From positions 151,001 through 215,000 of the forward strand of contig NZ_CP081155.1 in NCBI RefSeq assembly GCF_025141175.1: a stretch of 64,000 nt of DNA, given 5' to 3'. The DNA is from Jannaschia sp. M317 (lineage in GTDB: Bacteria > Pseudomonadota > Alphaproteobacteria > Rhodobacterales > Rhodobacteraceae). The notes beneath the pieces are model-generated. The model was not told the DNA's origin. It did no database searches and saw only the letters and a program-made list of their open reading frames with translations. This document shows, piece after piece, positions 50,480-59,274 of the stretch; within the stretch, counting starts at the first letter, position 1; every line of letters starts with the position of its first letter. Position numbers and translations under genes: made by a program.

Positions 50480-51955
50480 ATGCAGCTGATCGGTCATATT
50501 GCGTATCTTTCGGCCATCGTGATCCTGTCCTCCGCTGTCTCCAAGGAGTTGCTCGGCCAGGCCACCGTGGCGGTCCTGGTGATCGGATTCCTGGGCAGCT
50601 GGCGCTATAGCTGGGCGGCCATAAACTTCACCCGTGCCATGCTTTTCCAGACCATCGTCCACCCCAGGCGCAAGCGCGCCGCACAGGCTCGGTTCGATGC
50701 GGCGGGCAACCCGGCGCATGCCTTTTTTCTCGTCACGTCCTATATGATCGGCACTGATACGACGATCGCGGTCTATCGCTCCATCTTTCAGGCGGCGGCA
50801 GCGGCGCGGGACGGGGCCACCATCGTGGTGTCCATCGTCGATGGGGCCGACGAACGGTTGATCCGGCAGATCTACGACGTCTCGCCCGCCAGGCCCGCGG
50901 GCGTGCGCCTGATCCTGGACCGTATTCCCGGGACCGGCAAACGCGATGCCTTGGCCCGGTCCTTTCGCCTGATCGCGCGGCTGCAACCGACACCGCATGA
51001 CGTTCTGGTCGTGGCCGATGGCGATACCTGCGTCCCCGAAGACATCGTGGCCCAGATCGCGCCCGTCTTCACCGATCCCAAGGTCGGCGCCCTGACCACC
51101 GACGAGGCCGTGTCGATCCCCGAAGACAGCCTGTTTCGCGACTGGTTCAAGCTGCGCTTCGATCAGCGGCAGGTGATGATGTGCTCGATGGGCCTGTCCA
51201 AGCGGGTTCTGACGCTGACGGGCCGCATGTCCGCCTTCCGGGCTTGCCTGGCAACGAACCCCGGCTTTATCGAGCTGGTGCAGGCCGACTACATCAACCA
51301 CCTGCGCCTGGGCCGCGTGAACTTCCTCACCGGGGACGACAAGTCGACCTGGTTCTGGCTGCTCAAGAATGGCTACCAGATGATCTATCTGCCCGACGTG
51401 CAGTCGATTTCTGCCGAAACCCAGCCGAAGCCCACATTCTACGACTCCGCCAATGCGCTGATGGTGCGGTGGTTCGGCAACATGCTGCGTACCAACGGCC
51501 GCGCCCTGGGCCTGGCCCCGCGCCAGATCGGCGGCTTTACCTGGTGGTCGATCCTGGATCAGCGGGTGTCGATCTGGACGACGATTTCCGGCCCGATTCT
51601 GGCGCTGATGGCGGCGCTGACCTACGATATCGCGCTGTTGGCGGTCTACGTCGCCTGGATCATGTTCACCCGCTACATCTTCGTGACGCTGATCACCGCC
51701 TTTCGGGGGCGCATCGGCTTCCCGATCACCTATCCGTTCCTTCTCTATTTCAGCCAGCTCTATGGTGCCCTGGTCAAAAGCTTCGTGCTGTTCCGTCTCG
51801 ACAAGCAGAAATGGACGCGTCAGGCCGCCACCGGCGGTGGGGCGCGCCTGACAGTCGGGCAACGCATGATCGCGGCCAGTTCGGTTTACATGAACGTTCT
51901 CACCTTCGGCTGGCTTTTGCTGGCCCTTTTCCATTTTGCAAACGGGGCGAATTGA
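50480..51955 (+). CDS. alg8: Mannuronan synthase-like glycosyltransferase Alg8 (GT2)
   Basis: 491 aa, close to P. aeruginosa Alg8 (494). Two N-terminal helices, then a GT2 domain with VVADGDTCVPEDI (Asp180/Asp182), LTTDEAVSIPEDSLF, FLTGDDKSTWFWLLKNGYQMIYLPDV (Asp286/Asp287) and RWFGNMLRTNGRALGL (about 330), the QxxRW-equivalent block of Alg8; C-terminal membrane segments follow. It would polymerise mannuronate from GDP-mannuronate and start export. The ATG at 50480 has a weak Shine-Dalgarno, so the start is not certain. Confidence 0.9.
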   Translation: MQLIGHIAYLSAIVILSSAVSKELLGQATVAVLVIGFLGSWRYSWAAINFTRAMLFQTIVHPRRKRAAQARFDAAGNPAHAFFLVTSYMIGTDTTIAVYRSIFQAAAAARDGATIVVSIVDGADERLIRQIYDVSPARPAGVRLILDRIPGTGKRDALARSFRLIARLQPTPHDVLVVADGDTCVPEDIVAQIAPVFTDPKVGALTTDEAVSIPEDSLFRDWFKLRFDQRQVMMCSMGLSKRVLTLTGRMSAFRACLATNPGFIELVQADYINHLRLGRVNFLTGDDKSTWFWLLKNGYQMIYLPDVQSISAETQPKPTFYDSANALMVRWFGNMLRTNGRALGLAPRQIGGFTWWSILDQRVSIWTTISGPILALMAALTYDIALLAVYVAWIMFTRYIFVTLITAFRGRIGFPITYPFLLYFSQLYGALVKSFVLFRLDKQKWTRQAATGGGARLTVGQRMIAASSVYMNVLTFGWLLLALFHFANGAN

Positions 51956-52005
51956 TGTCCCTGATTTATATATACTTTCCGGGCCAGGGGCCCTGCATTC
52001 AATGA
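51955..52005 (+). CDS. 16-residue coupling ORF between alg8 and alg44
   Basis: A mini-frame MSLIYIYFPGQGPCIQ starts in a TGATG overlap with the alg8 stop and ends in an ATGA overlap with the alg44 start. GGGGCGA precedes it. It would let ribosomes finishing alg8 reinitiate stepwise into alg44, whose own Shine-Dalgarno is weak. Whether the peptide has a function is unknown. Confidence 0.45.
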   Translation: MSLIYIYFPGQGPCIQ

Positions 52006-53072
52006 AGCATTCCAATCCCTCCGAAATGCAGCCCCCCAAGGCATTGCCAACCGGCTTTGCCCACACCGGGGAGCATCCTCAGCTGGAGCTGCCGTTCACC
52101 GCACTCGTCGGCCACCGAGAGCTGAAGGGCACGAGCATTTCGATCATGCGCGCCGTGGTCACCGGGTCCTTGCCCGTCGAGGCGGAAAACAGCACTCAGT
52201 CCGTGGCGCTGCGCGTCAACCTCGACGGCTTTTCACTGATCCTTTGGGTCGATGCCTTGGTCGAAGGCGTGGGCACCGACGCCATCACACTGCATTTCAC
52301 CGATCCGACCGCCTCGCACGCGGCCCCGTTGCGGTATCTGCTGAACAGCTACGTGGCCGGGGATATCGTCTCCATGGGCGGAATGATGGGCTATACCGGT
52401 CCGGTTTCGGTCAAGGCCAAGTCGGGGCCGCAGGACCTGGGCCGGGTCCACAAGATCAAGAACCTGCTGCGCCGCGCCTTGGTGGTTGTCCTGACATTGC
52501 TGCTGGCTGTCCTGGCCTTTGACCTGGCACGGGATCGCATCCTGTTTGCCTATGAACCCCGCCCGGTGACGATCACGGCACCGGGGCAGACCCTGATGGC
52601 CACGACCGCCGGGCAGTTGGCCTATATCGACGCCGGTGCGGGCCCGGATCAGGTGGTCTATTCCATCGCCGCCAATTCCGGCGAATACATCAGCGTCAAG
52701 ATGCCCTGCGATTGCGGCATCCAGGCGCTGCGCGACTTCGAGTTGGGCGCGACCGTCCTGCCCGGCAGCCCGCTTGTGCGGCTGACCTCCGGGCAAGAGG
52801 GTCTCGTCGCCTCCACCGAGATCAGCGCCGAAGGGGCCGCCCGTCTCGTCAGCGGCGACCGCGCCGAACTGGTAACGGCCAGCGGGCGCGTCATTCCGTT
52901 GCGGACCCGCATCCTGCCGGCGCGCGACGACACGACCCGGACGATCCCCATCGAGATGGTCCTGACGGAAACGGACGGACTATCGCCCGGCGATGTCGCC
53001 CGCCTGCGCCTGCGCAAGAACCTGATCCCCGCCATCCTGCGCGGCGACACCAGCGGCCCGCAGGGAGAGTGA
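52002..53072 (+). CDS. alg44: Alginate co-polymerase Alg44 (degenerate PilZ domain, HlyD-like periplasmic part)
   Basis: 356 aa. The segment APLRYLLNSYVAGDIVSMGGMMG aligns with ATLRHLITSYLAGELISIGD of P. aeruginosa Alg44, and MPCDCGIQ with SPCDCRVV. One membrane helix (about 155-175, RRALVVVLTLLLAVLAFDLA) separates the cytoplasmic PilZ-like part from a periplasmic HlyD-type domain. The c-di-GMP motifs RxxxR and DxSxxG are not visible at the expected places (HPQLELPF and SIMRAVVTG instead). It should activate Alg8, but perhaps without c-di-GMP. Confidence 0.85.
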   Translation: MKHSNPSEMQPPKALPTGFAHTGEHPQLELPFTALVGHRELKGTSISIMRAVVTGSLPVEAENSTQSVALRVNLDGFSLILWVDALVEGVGTDAITLHFTDPTASHAAPLRYLLNSYVAGDIVSMGGMMGYTGPVSVKAKSGPQDLGRVHKIKNLLRRALVVVLTLLLAVLAFDLARDRILFAYEPRPVTITAPGQTLMATTAGQLAYIDAGAGPDQVVYSIAANSGEYISVKMPCDCGIQALRDFELGATVLPGSPLVRLTSGQEGLVASTEISAEGAARLVSGDRAELVTASGRVIPLRTRILPARDDTTRTIPIEMVLTETDGLSPGDVARLRLRKNLIPAILRGDTSGPQGE

Positions 53073-53076
53073 GCCG

Positions 53077-54483
53077 ATGATCCGCCGTCTCACCCCTTTC
53101 CTCGCTGCGCTTTTCCTCGCGTTCAGCCCCGCCTCAGGGGCCACCCCGGTCGGCCGCGCATTGGACGCGTCGGACGCCAACTATGCCACGCTTCGGGCCG
53201 AGGTTTCTGCCCTGCGCGCCCCGCAGGAACAGGCGGACACGGGGACACCGACCGGCAGCGTTCTGGAACCGGTGGACCTGCGCATCGCCCTCTTCCAGGT
53301 CGCGCGCGACGGCGAGGCAGAACATCAGGCCACGGCCCTCAATGCCCAACCGGGCGGCAGAACCGAGGCGCTGACCCTGCACTCGGGCACCGCCACGCTG
53401 ACCGATCTGCAATCGGTGCCGGAGTATGGGGACAACGGCCTGACACGCCCTTTGATCATAGGGGTCGGGGCGACCCTGCGTCTGACCGAAGGCCAGATTC
53501 TGCGGCTTGACCGGGCGGCGGGGGCCTTTGTCATCAACTTCGGCACGCTCGACATCACAGGCGGCGGGATTGTCTCGGCGGGTGGGCCGAACCTCTTGGA
53601 ACCTGCCTTCGCCCCCTTTGTGCTGACCGGCGGGGCTGGATCCTTCGCGGCCCGTGACGCCTGGTTCGAGGGTTTGGGCATCGCCCGCAGCCTCAGCTTC
53701 GGCGGCCTCGCCGTGGCGGGTCAGGGGCTTTACCGGGCGCCCAGCGCGCCACGCATTGTCAATTCCGTCCTGCGCGATGTGGCGACGCTCGCCTTCCTTT
53801 CCGGCACCGAAGTAGAGGTCACGGGAACCACCTTCGACCGCTCCCGCGGCTCTGCGATCGTGCTGCGCGGGGTGACCGGCGCACGGCTGCGCGACAACAC
53901 GATCCTGGACACCATCAAGGGCGACGGTATTCGCCTGCACCGCAGCCCGGACAGCCGGATCACCGGCACCCGGATCTTTCGCGCCCACGCCAGCGGTATC
54001 GTGCTGGAGTCGGGCAGCCACGGCAGCCGCGTCTCCGACAGCGTGATCTGGCGCGCGGGACATCAGGGCGTGCATGCCGAGGCATCGGATTGCGTCACCC
54101 TCACCGATCTGGCGATCCTGGCACCGCGCCGCGATGGCATCCTGTTGCGCGCGGCGCAGGGGGCGCGGGTCACCGGCAGCCGGATCATGGACGCGGGCCG
54201 CGCCGGGCTGCTGATCGCCGGTCAGGCCGAAACCGCCCGCACGCAGCTGTCTGGCAACACACTTGCCTTCAACCGCACCGGGATCGAGACCGCCGCGCCG
54301 GGCCGCCTGCGCCTGTCGGGCAACGATTTCACCGACCAGTTTCCCCGCTTTCTCAGCGGGGACGTGCAGGCCCAGACGCCCGCGCTGCTGCGCGATCTGA
54401 CCGGTGCCGCCCCCATCGTTCTGGCCGCCGGCGGGGTGCCCGATGCGCCCCCCCCCATTCAGCCCTGCCCGTCGGAGTCCTGA
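53077..54483 (+). CDS. algG: AlgG-like periplasmic parallel beta-helix protein (catalytic motif not seen)
   Basis: 468 aa with a signal peptide (MIRRLTPFLAALFLAFSPASG). The C-terminal two thirds are right-handed beta-helix repeats (GARLRDNTILDTIKGDGIRLH, GSRVSDSVIWRAGHQGVHAEA, GARVTGSRIMDAGRAGLLIAG), as in the mannuronan C5-epimerase AlgG. The DPHD catalytic motif is replaced: SAIVLRGVTGARLRDNTI stands where AlgG has GIDPHDRSHRLIIAGNTV. It may be an inactive epimerase that protects the polymer in transit. GGGAGAG precedes the ATG. Confidence 0.75.
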   Translation: MIRRLTPFLAALFLAFSPASGATPVGRALDASDANYATLRAEVSALRAPQEQADTGTPTGSVLEPVDLRIALFQVARDGEAEHQATALNAQPGGRTEALTLHSGTATLTDLQSVPEYGDNGLTRPLIIGVGATLRLTEGQILRLDRAAGAFVINFGTLDITGGGIVSAGGPNLLEPAFAPFVLTGGAGSFAARDAWFEGLGIARSLSFGGLAVAGQGLYRAPSAPRIVNSVLRDVATLAFLSGTEVEVTGTTFDRSRGSAIVLRGVTGARLRDNTILDTIKGDGIRLHRSPDSRITGTRIFRAHASGIVLESGSHGSRVSDSVIWRAGHQGVHAEASDCVTLTDLAILAPRRDGILLRAAQGARVTGSRIMDAGRAGLLIAGQAETARTQLSGNTLAFNRTGIETAAPGRLRLSGNDFTDQFPRFLSGDVQAQTPALLRDLTGAAPIVLAAGGVPDAPPPIQPCPSES

Positions 54484-54486
54484 GTC

Positions 54487-55926
54487 ATGGTATTTTCCTC
54501 CGAAACGTTCCTGTTCCTGTTCCTACCACTGTTCCTGGCGGCCTATTACCTGACCCCGACGCGGGCCAAATCCTATACGATCCTGGCCGGGTCCTACCTG
54601 TTCTATGCCTGGTGGCGGGTGGATTTCCTGGGGCTGCTGTTCCTGACCACGGCCTTCGCCTACCTGGTGGGTCAGCGCGTCGCGGCACACCGGGGCACGG
54701 CCCGTGGGCGCACCTGGCTCTGGATCGGGGTCGCGGGATGCCTGGGCGTTCTGGGCGTCTTCAAGTATCTGAACTTCTTCCTCGACAGCTTTGCCGCGCT
54801 CTTGGGCACCGACACGGCGGGCCTGGGCATCCACTGGCGGCTGATCCTGCCCATCGGCATTTCGTTCTACGTCTTCCAGGCGCTCAGCTATCTGATCGAC
54901 GTCTGGCGGGGCGATGCCAAGGCGGATGCGCGGTTCATCGATTTCGCAGCCTTCATCGCGCTGTTCCCGCAGCTGATCGCCGGGCCGATCCTGCGCTACA
55001 AGGACCTGGAGGACCAGTTCCGCGAACGCACGCATTCCGCCGAGATGTTCGCCGATGGCATGGCCCGGTTCCTGATCGGCCTGGCCAAAAAGGTAATCCT
55101 GGCCGACGCCGTTGCCCCCCTGGCCGATCTGGCATTCGGCAATTCCGGCGAGGTGGGCATGGCGCTCGCCTGGGCCGGGGCGATTGCCTACATGTTGCAG
55201 CTTTACTTCGATTTCTCGGGCTACTCCGACATGGCCATCGGTCTGGGCAAGATGATGGGCTTCAACTTCCTCGAAAACTTCCGCTTTCCCTACATCAGTC
55301 GGTCCATCACCGAGTTCTGGCGCCGCTGGCACATCAGCCTGTCGAACTGGCTGCGCGACTATCTCTACATTTCTCTGGGCGGCAACCGGAAGGGCGCGCT
55401 CAGGACCTATTCGAACCTGATGACCGTGATGCTGCTGGGCGGGCTGTGGCACGGGGCGAACTGGACTTTCGTCTTGTGGGGGCTGTGGCACGGCGGCCTG
55501 TTGGCCATCGAACGGGCCACGGGCCACGACCGCCGCGCCGCCACCCTGCCCTGGGCCTGGCCCGTCACGATGCTGGCGGTGCTGGTCGGGTGGGTGATGT
55601 TCCGCGCCGAACACGTGGGCCAGGGGGTCGAGGTCTACGCGGCCATGCTGGGCGCGAATGGCTGGATGGGCGATGCCGCGCTCTGGGCGCAGGTGACCCG
55701 CGAAAGCGTCGCGTTGACCGCGGTCGCTGCGCTGGTCTGCCTGGCGGAGCCGCGCCTGTGGGCCTGGGCCGGGCGCGACCAGACACCGGGCGTTCGCCCC
55801 GATGGGACGGCGGTCCTGCCGCTGGTGCAGGGGGCCGTGTCCCTTGGCCTGATCGGGCTTGGGGCCTTCACCGTGATGAAGCTCGCCGAGCAGAGCTTCT
55901 CCCCCTTCCTCTACTTCCAGTTTTGA
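54487..55926 (+). CDS. algI: Alginate O-acetyltransferase AlgI (MBOAT)
   Basis: 479-aa membrane O-acyltransferase that brings acetyl groups to the periplasm. Near-identical to AlgI in many stretches: MVFSSETFLFLFLPLFLAAYYL, SYLFYAWWRVDFL, ISFYVFQALSYLIDVWRGD, SITEFWRRWHISLSNWLRDYLYISLGGNRKG, LWHGANWTFVLWGLWHG (catalytic His) and the end SFSPFLYFQF. Strong evidence that the polymer is O-acetylated. 3 nt after algG. Confidence 0.95.
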   Translation: MVFSSETFLFLFLPLFLAAYYLTPTRAKSYTILAGSYLFYAWWRVDFLGLLFLTTAFAYLVGQRVAAHRGTARGRTWLWIGVAGCLGVLGVFKYLNFFLDSFAALLGTDTAGLGIHWRLILPIGISFYVFQALSYLIDVWRGDAKADARFIDFAAFIALFPQLIAGPILRYKDLEDQFRERTHSAEMFADGMARFLIGLAKKVILADAVAPLADLAFGNSGEVGMALAWAGAIAYMLQLYFDFSGYSDMAIGLGKMMGFNFLENFRFPYISRSITEFWRRWHISLSNWLRDYLYISLGGNRKGALRTYSNLMTVMLLGGLWHGANWTFVLWGLWHGGLLAIERATGHDRRAATLPWAWPVTMLAVLVGWVMFRAEHVGQGVEVYAAMLGANGWMGDAALWAQVTRESVALTAVAALVCLAEPRLWAWAGRDQTPGVRPDGTAVLPLVQGAVSLGLIGLGAFTVMKLAEQSFSPFLYFQF

Positions 55927-55936
55927 GGTGCGCGCG

Positions 55937-56998
55937 ATGACCCCCACCCTGGCCCTGAAACTGCTCGTCCCGCTGGCCTTCTTTGGCTATGCGGCGGCGG
56001 CGAACCTCTCGCTGCTGACCACGCCGGACACCCGCCTGCCGGGGGCCGAGGGCATCTTGACGGGCCGGGTAACCGCTGAAATCGACACGCTCTACCGGGA
56101 CACCCTGCCCCACAAGACCCCCGCCGTGGGCCTGATCGGAGCGGCCCGCTATCTGCTGCTGGACGAGGGACGCCCCGGCGTCGTCGTCGGCCGCGATGGC
56201 ACGCTGTTTACCGCCGAAGAATTCCGCGCCGTGGACGAGGGAACCTATGCTCTCGCGCTGACAAACGTCGAGACGACCGCCGCCCGGCTGCGCGATGCGG
56301 ATGTGCAGTTGGTCGTGGCCCCCCTGCCCGCCAAGCTGGACCTGTTGCGCGACCACGCCGCCGACGGCACCGGGGCCGAGGCCGTTCAGGCGCTCTATGC
56401 CCGGTTCCTGACCGATCTGGCCGCGCGGGGCATTGCCACGGTCGACACCCGACCGGCCCTGGCCAGGCTGTCGCAACCCTTCCTGACCACCGACACCCAC
56501 TGGACGCCCGAGGGGGCGCAGAGCGTGGCCCGCGCCATTGCCGACAGCGGGGCCGTCGCGCTGGGCGATGACAGCTTTGCCATCACGGCCGACGCACCGC
56601 GCAGCTTTGCCGGTGACCTCGTGTCCTATGTCACCTCCGACGCGCTGGCACCGCATGTCGGTCTGGCCCGCGAAACGGTCACGCCCTACCGCGCCGAGGC
56701 GGCAGCGGTCGACACCGGCCTGCTGGACCTGTTCGGCGGTGGCGGTTCCGGGACGGATCTTGTCGGCACCTCCTATTCCGCCAACCCGGACTGGAGCTTT
56801 GCCGAGGCGCTGAAGCTGGCCCTGCACCGCGATGTCATCAACCATGCCGAAGAGGGGCGCGGCCCCTTCGCCCCGATGGTCAGCTATCTGGACCGACTGG
56901 ACCCGCTTTCCCTGCCTGAAACCGTGGTCTGGGAAATTCCGGTCCGCTACCTGACCGACCCCACGTTGACCGCGCCCAAAAAGACAGAGGGATCGTGA
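55937..56998 (+). CDS. algJ: Alginate O-acetyltransferase AlgJ (SGNH-like)
   Basis: 353 aa with an N-terminal membrane anchor (ALKLLVPLAFFGYAAAANLSLL). The AlgX/AlgJ catalytic set is present: Asp186 and His188 in TTDTHWTPEGAQ, and Ser279 in LVGTSYSANPDW. It transfers acetyl groups to mannuronate in the periplasm. Start ATG 55937 is supported by GAGGTG six nt upstream; a GTG at 55928 is also open. TGATG overlap with the next gene. Confidence 0.88.
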   Translation: MTPTLALKLLVPLAFFGYAAAANLSLLTTPDTRLPGAEGILTGRVTAEIDTLYRDTLPHKTPAVGLIGAARYLLLDEGRPGVVVGRDGTLFTAEEFRAVDEGTYALALTNVETTAARLRDADVQLVVAPLPAKLDLLRDHAADGTGAEAVQALYARFLTDLAARGIATVDTRPALARLSQPFLTTDTHWTPEGAQSVARAIADSGAVALGDDSFAITADAPRSFAGDLVSYVTSDALAPHVGLARETVTPYRAEAAAVDTGLLDLFGGGGSGTDLVGTSYSANPDWSFAEALKLALHRDVINHAEEGRGPFAPMVSYLDRLDPLSLPETVVWEIPVRYLTDPTLTAPKKTEGS

Positions 56999-57825
56999 TG
57001 CCACCCCATTCCCCATCACTGGCACCGGTCGCCTGGATGATTGCCGCCGCCGCGCTGACGCTGGCGGTCGCGACGGGTGCCGTAGGGGCCCAGACCTTAA
57101 CGCCCGCGCCGGTGATCGACCTGTCCCGCCTGGGCGGGCCCGACAGCGACGCGCGGCGCATCACCGTGACCCTGACCCCTGGCATCCGCAGCGGACGCGA
57201 GCTGCGCTCTGCCAGCCTCAAGGACACGCGCCGCCGTCTGTCGCAGGACCAGCCGGTCACCCGCGACGCCCTGCGCGCACTGGCCGATGCGGGCGACGGA
57301 ATGGCCGCGCTGCACCTGGCCCGGCAATTCGACGCCGAGGGCCTGCGCGTCAATCCGGCGAACCTGGCGCATTACTACGGCATGGCCGCCGCGACCGGTC
57401 GGCTTGGCGGGCTGTTCGGCCTGGTCGACACGCTGAAACGGGTCGACCCGGAGCAGACCTCCGAGGCGCGGCTGGCGATGCTGAAACGCACGGTGCTGGC
57501 CTATGCCCAGGCCGGGAATTCCGTCGCCATCGAGGCCCTCGCCGGGTTTCATTCCACGGGGCGCCCCTTTGGCCCGCTGGACGCGGACCTGCAGGCGCTG
57601 GCGACGACCGGCGCGGGCCAGGGCGCGGCCCTGATTGCCCTGCAACTGGCCAGCGACCGGATGCAGACCGGTTGGAACGACGCCCAGGCCTTGACCGAGG
57701 CGCAGGGCTACCTGCGCGCCGCATCGTCTTCGAAATCGGTGCGCGTGCAGTTGCTGGCCGTGAACCTTTTGCCCCTGCTCCAGACGCGGTTGTCCGAGTT
57801 GACCGGCGAAGGGGTCGAGGGATGA
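56998..57825 (+). CDS. Secreted Sel1/TPR-like helical repeat protein (possible AlgK counterpart)
   Basis: 275 aa with a hydrophobic N-terminus (WMIAAAALTLAVATGAVGAQ). Repeated helical units (DGMAALHLARQFDAEGLRVNPANLAHYYGMAAATG, ...AYAQAGNSVAIEALAGFHSTGRP) resemble Sel1/TPR repeats. It is translationally coupled to algJ before and algX after (TGATG and ATGA). In Pseudomonas the Sel1-like AlgK localises the AlgE porin; this protein or the 930-aa one could play that part. No lipobox. Confidence 0.72.
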   Translation: MPPHSPSLAPVAWMIAAAALTLAVATGAVGAQTLTPAPVIDLSRLGGPDSDARRITVTLTPGIRSGRELRSASLKDTRRRLSQDQPVTRDALRALADAGDGMAALHLARQFDAEGLRVNPANLAHYYGMAAATGRLGGLFGLVDTLKRVDPEQTSEARLAMLKRTVLAYAQAGNSVAIEALAGFHSTGRPFGPLDADLQALATTGAGQGAALIALQLASDRMQTGWNDAQALTEAQGYLRAASSSKSVRVQLLAVNLLPLLQTRLSELTGEGVEG

Positions 57826-59264
57826 GGGCCCTGTCGCCCATGATCGCCGCGCTCGCCCTGGCCTGCGCCCTGCCCGCCCTTGCCCAGACCGAGGGCGAGA
57901 GCGGCTATGGCTGCCGCGCGCTCGACAGCGACCCGGATCTGGCGACGATCGAGGGCAAGGACGGGGTGTTCTTTCGATTGGTATCGGACCTGCGCATGGA
58001 TCGGCCGTTCTCGGATCAGACCGTGGCGAACCTCGCCGCCCTGTCGCGTGCCCTGCAGGCGCGGGGCACCAAGCTGATCTATGCACCGATTCCCACCAAA
58101 TCCGTCGCGATGCCTGACTGGTTGCCGGACGCCGCGGGGCCCATGGGGTTCGATCTGGCGGTCGCGACCGAAGTCCAGGCCGACATCCTGCGGCGGCTGG
58201 AACTGGCGGGCGTCACCACCGTCGACCTGGCCGCGGCCCTGCGGCAGGCTGAACCGGGTGAACTGGCGTTCTTTGCGACCGACACCCACTGGACCGCGCA
58301 CGGGGCCGATCTGGCGGCCCGCGCGGTGGCCGATGTGCTGCGCGCACAACCCGGTTTCGACGCACAGGAACCGACGCCCCATGTGACCGAAGAGACCGGC
58401 GTGCAAACCGCCTTTTCCGGCATGCGCCGGATCCTTCAGCGCAACTGCCGCGACACGCTGCCCCCGGTCGAGACGATGACCTATCGCACGACCATCGACA
58501 CGGGCGGTGGCCTGCTGGATATCGGTCTGGGCGACGGTGCCCCCGCGGTCGACATCGGATTGGGCGATGCGCCGGCCCTGGACATCGGGTTGGACGACGC
58601 GCCCGCATTGGACATCGGTCTGGGGGACGAAAGCGGAGCAATCGACCTGTTCGGGGCCGATGCGGCGCGGCTGCCCGTCGCCCTGGTCGGCACCTCGTTC
58701 ACCGATCTGGAGGTCGCGAACTTTCCGGGTTTCGTCGCCCAGCATGCCGGGGTCGAAGTCATAAGTTTTGCCATCACCGGCGGCGGGCAATACGGTTCGA
58801 TCACGTCCTATCTGACGTCCGACGACTTCCAGCAGGCCCCGCCCGCCTTTCTGGTGTGGGAAAACCCGATCTACGCCAACCTGGCGCAAACCGGCGACCA
58901 ACCCCTGCGGGAGCTGATTGCCGCCGCCGGCGGCACCTGCACGACGCCGGTGCCGGTCTCCGTCTCGGCGGATCGCATGGGGATGACGGCGGTGCTGCCT
59001 GCGGGGCTTGGCCCCGACGACACCCTGCATCTGGCCACGGACAGCGGTGTCATCGATGCCGCGGCCTTTCATTTCTGGTCCGCGGATGCGCGGGTCAGAA
59101 GCCGGTCGATCACACGCGGGGCCCGTCTGCGCCGCACCGGCCATTTCTACATGCCGCTGACCGGTCTGTGGCCCGAGGGCGCCGCCGAGGTTGAAATCGA
59201 CGTCACTGCCGCCCTCGGCCCCGCTGCCGGTCTGTTCACGTGTTCCCCCCTTCCCCCCGCATAG
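57822..59264 (+). CDS. algX: Alginate acetyltransferase/polymer-binding protein AlgX
   Basis: 480 aa (P. aeruginosa AlgX 474) with a signal peptide ending ALPALAQ. SGNH residues are present: Asp154/His156 in ATDTHWTAHGAD and Ser292 in LVGTSFTDLE. A C-terminal carbohydrate-binding-like domain covers about 375-480. Between the two catalytic segments is an unusual tandem repeat of DIGLGDAPA type (about residues 232-273). Two AlgJ/AlgX-type proteins are thus encoded in tandem. Confidence 0.88.
   Translation: MRALSPMIAALALACALPALAQTEGESGYGCRALDSDPDLATIEGKDGVFFRLVSDLRMDRPFSDQTVANLAALSRALQARGTKLIYAPIPTKSVAMPDWLPDAAGPMGFDLAVATEVQADILRRLELAGVTTVDLAAALRQAEPGELAFFATDTHWTAHGADLAARAVADVLRAQPGFDAQEPTPHVTEETGVQTAFSGMRRILQRNCRDTLPPVETMTYRTTIDTGGGLLDIGLGDGAPAVDIGLGDAPALDIGLDDAPALDIGLGDESGAIDLFGADAARLPVALVGTSFTDLEVANFPGFVAQHAGVEVISFAITGGGQYGSITSYLTSDDFQQAPPAFLVWENPIYANLAQTGDQPLRELIAAAGGTCTTPVPVSVSADRMGMTAVLPAGLGPDDTLHLATDSGVIDAAAFHFWSADARVRSRSITRGARLRRTGHFYMPLTGLWPEGAAEVEIDVTAALGPAAGLFTCSPLPPA
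58516..58640 (+). repeat. Tandem coding repeat in algX (about 30-33 nt units)
   Basis: Four units encode LDIGLGDGAPA, VDIGLGDAPA, LDIGLDDAPA and LDIGLGDESGA, just before the catalytic GTS block. AlgJ has a single corresponding stretch (VDTGLLDLFGG). The units differ in codon use, so the array is not very recent. Confidence 0.8.
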
Positions 59265-59274
59265 GATCCTTCTC

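Noticed and set aside
54090..55940. 616-codon plus-strand frame overlapping algG and algI
   Set aside because: Frame-shifted shadow of algI; Arg/Gly/Pro-rich with no fold signature, while AlgI in the other frame matches along its length.
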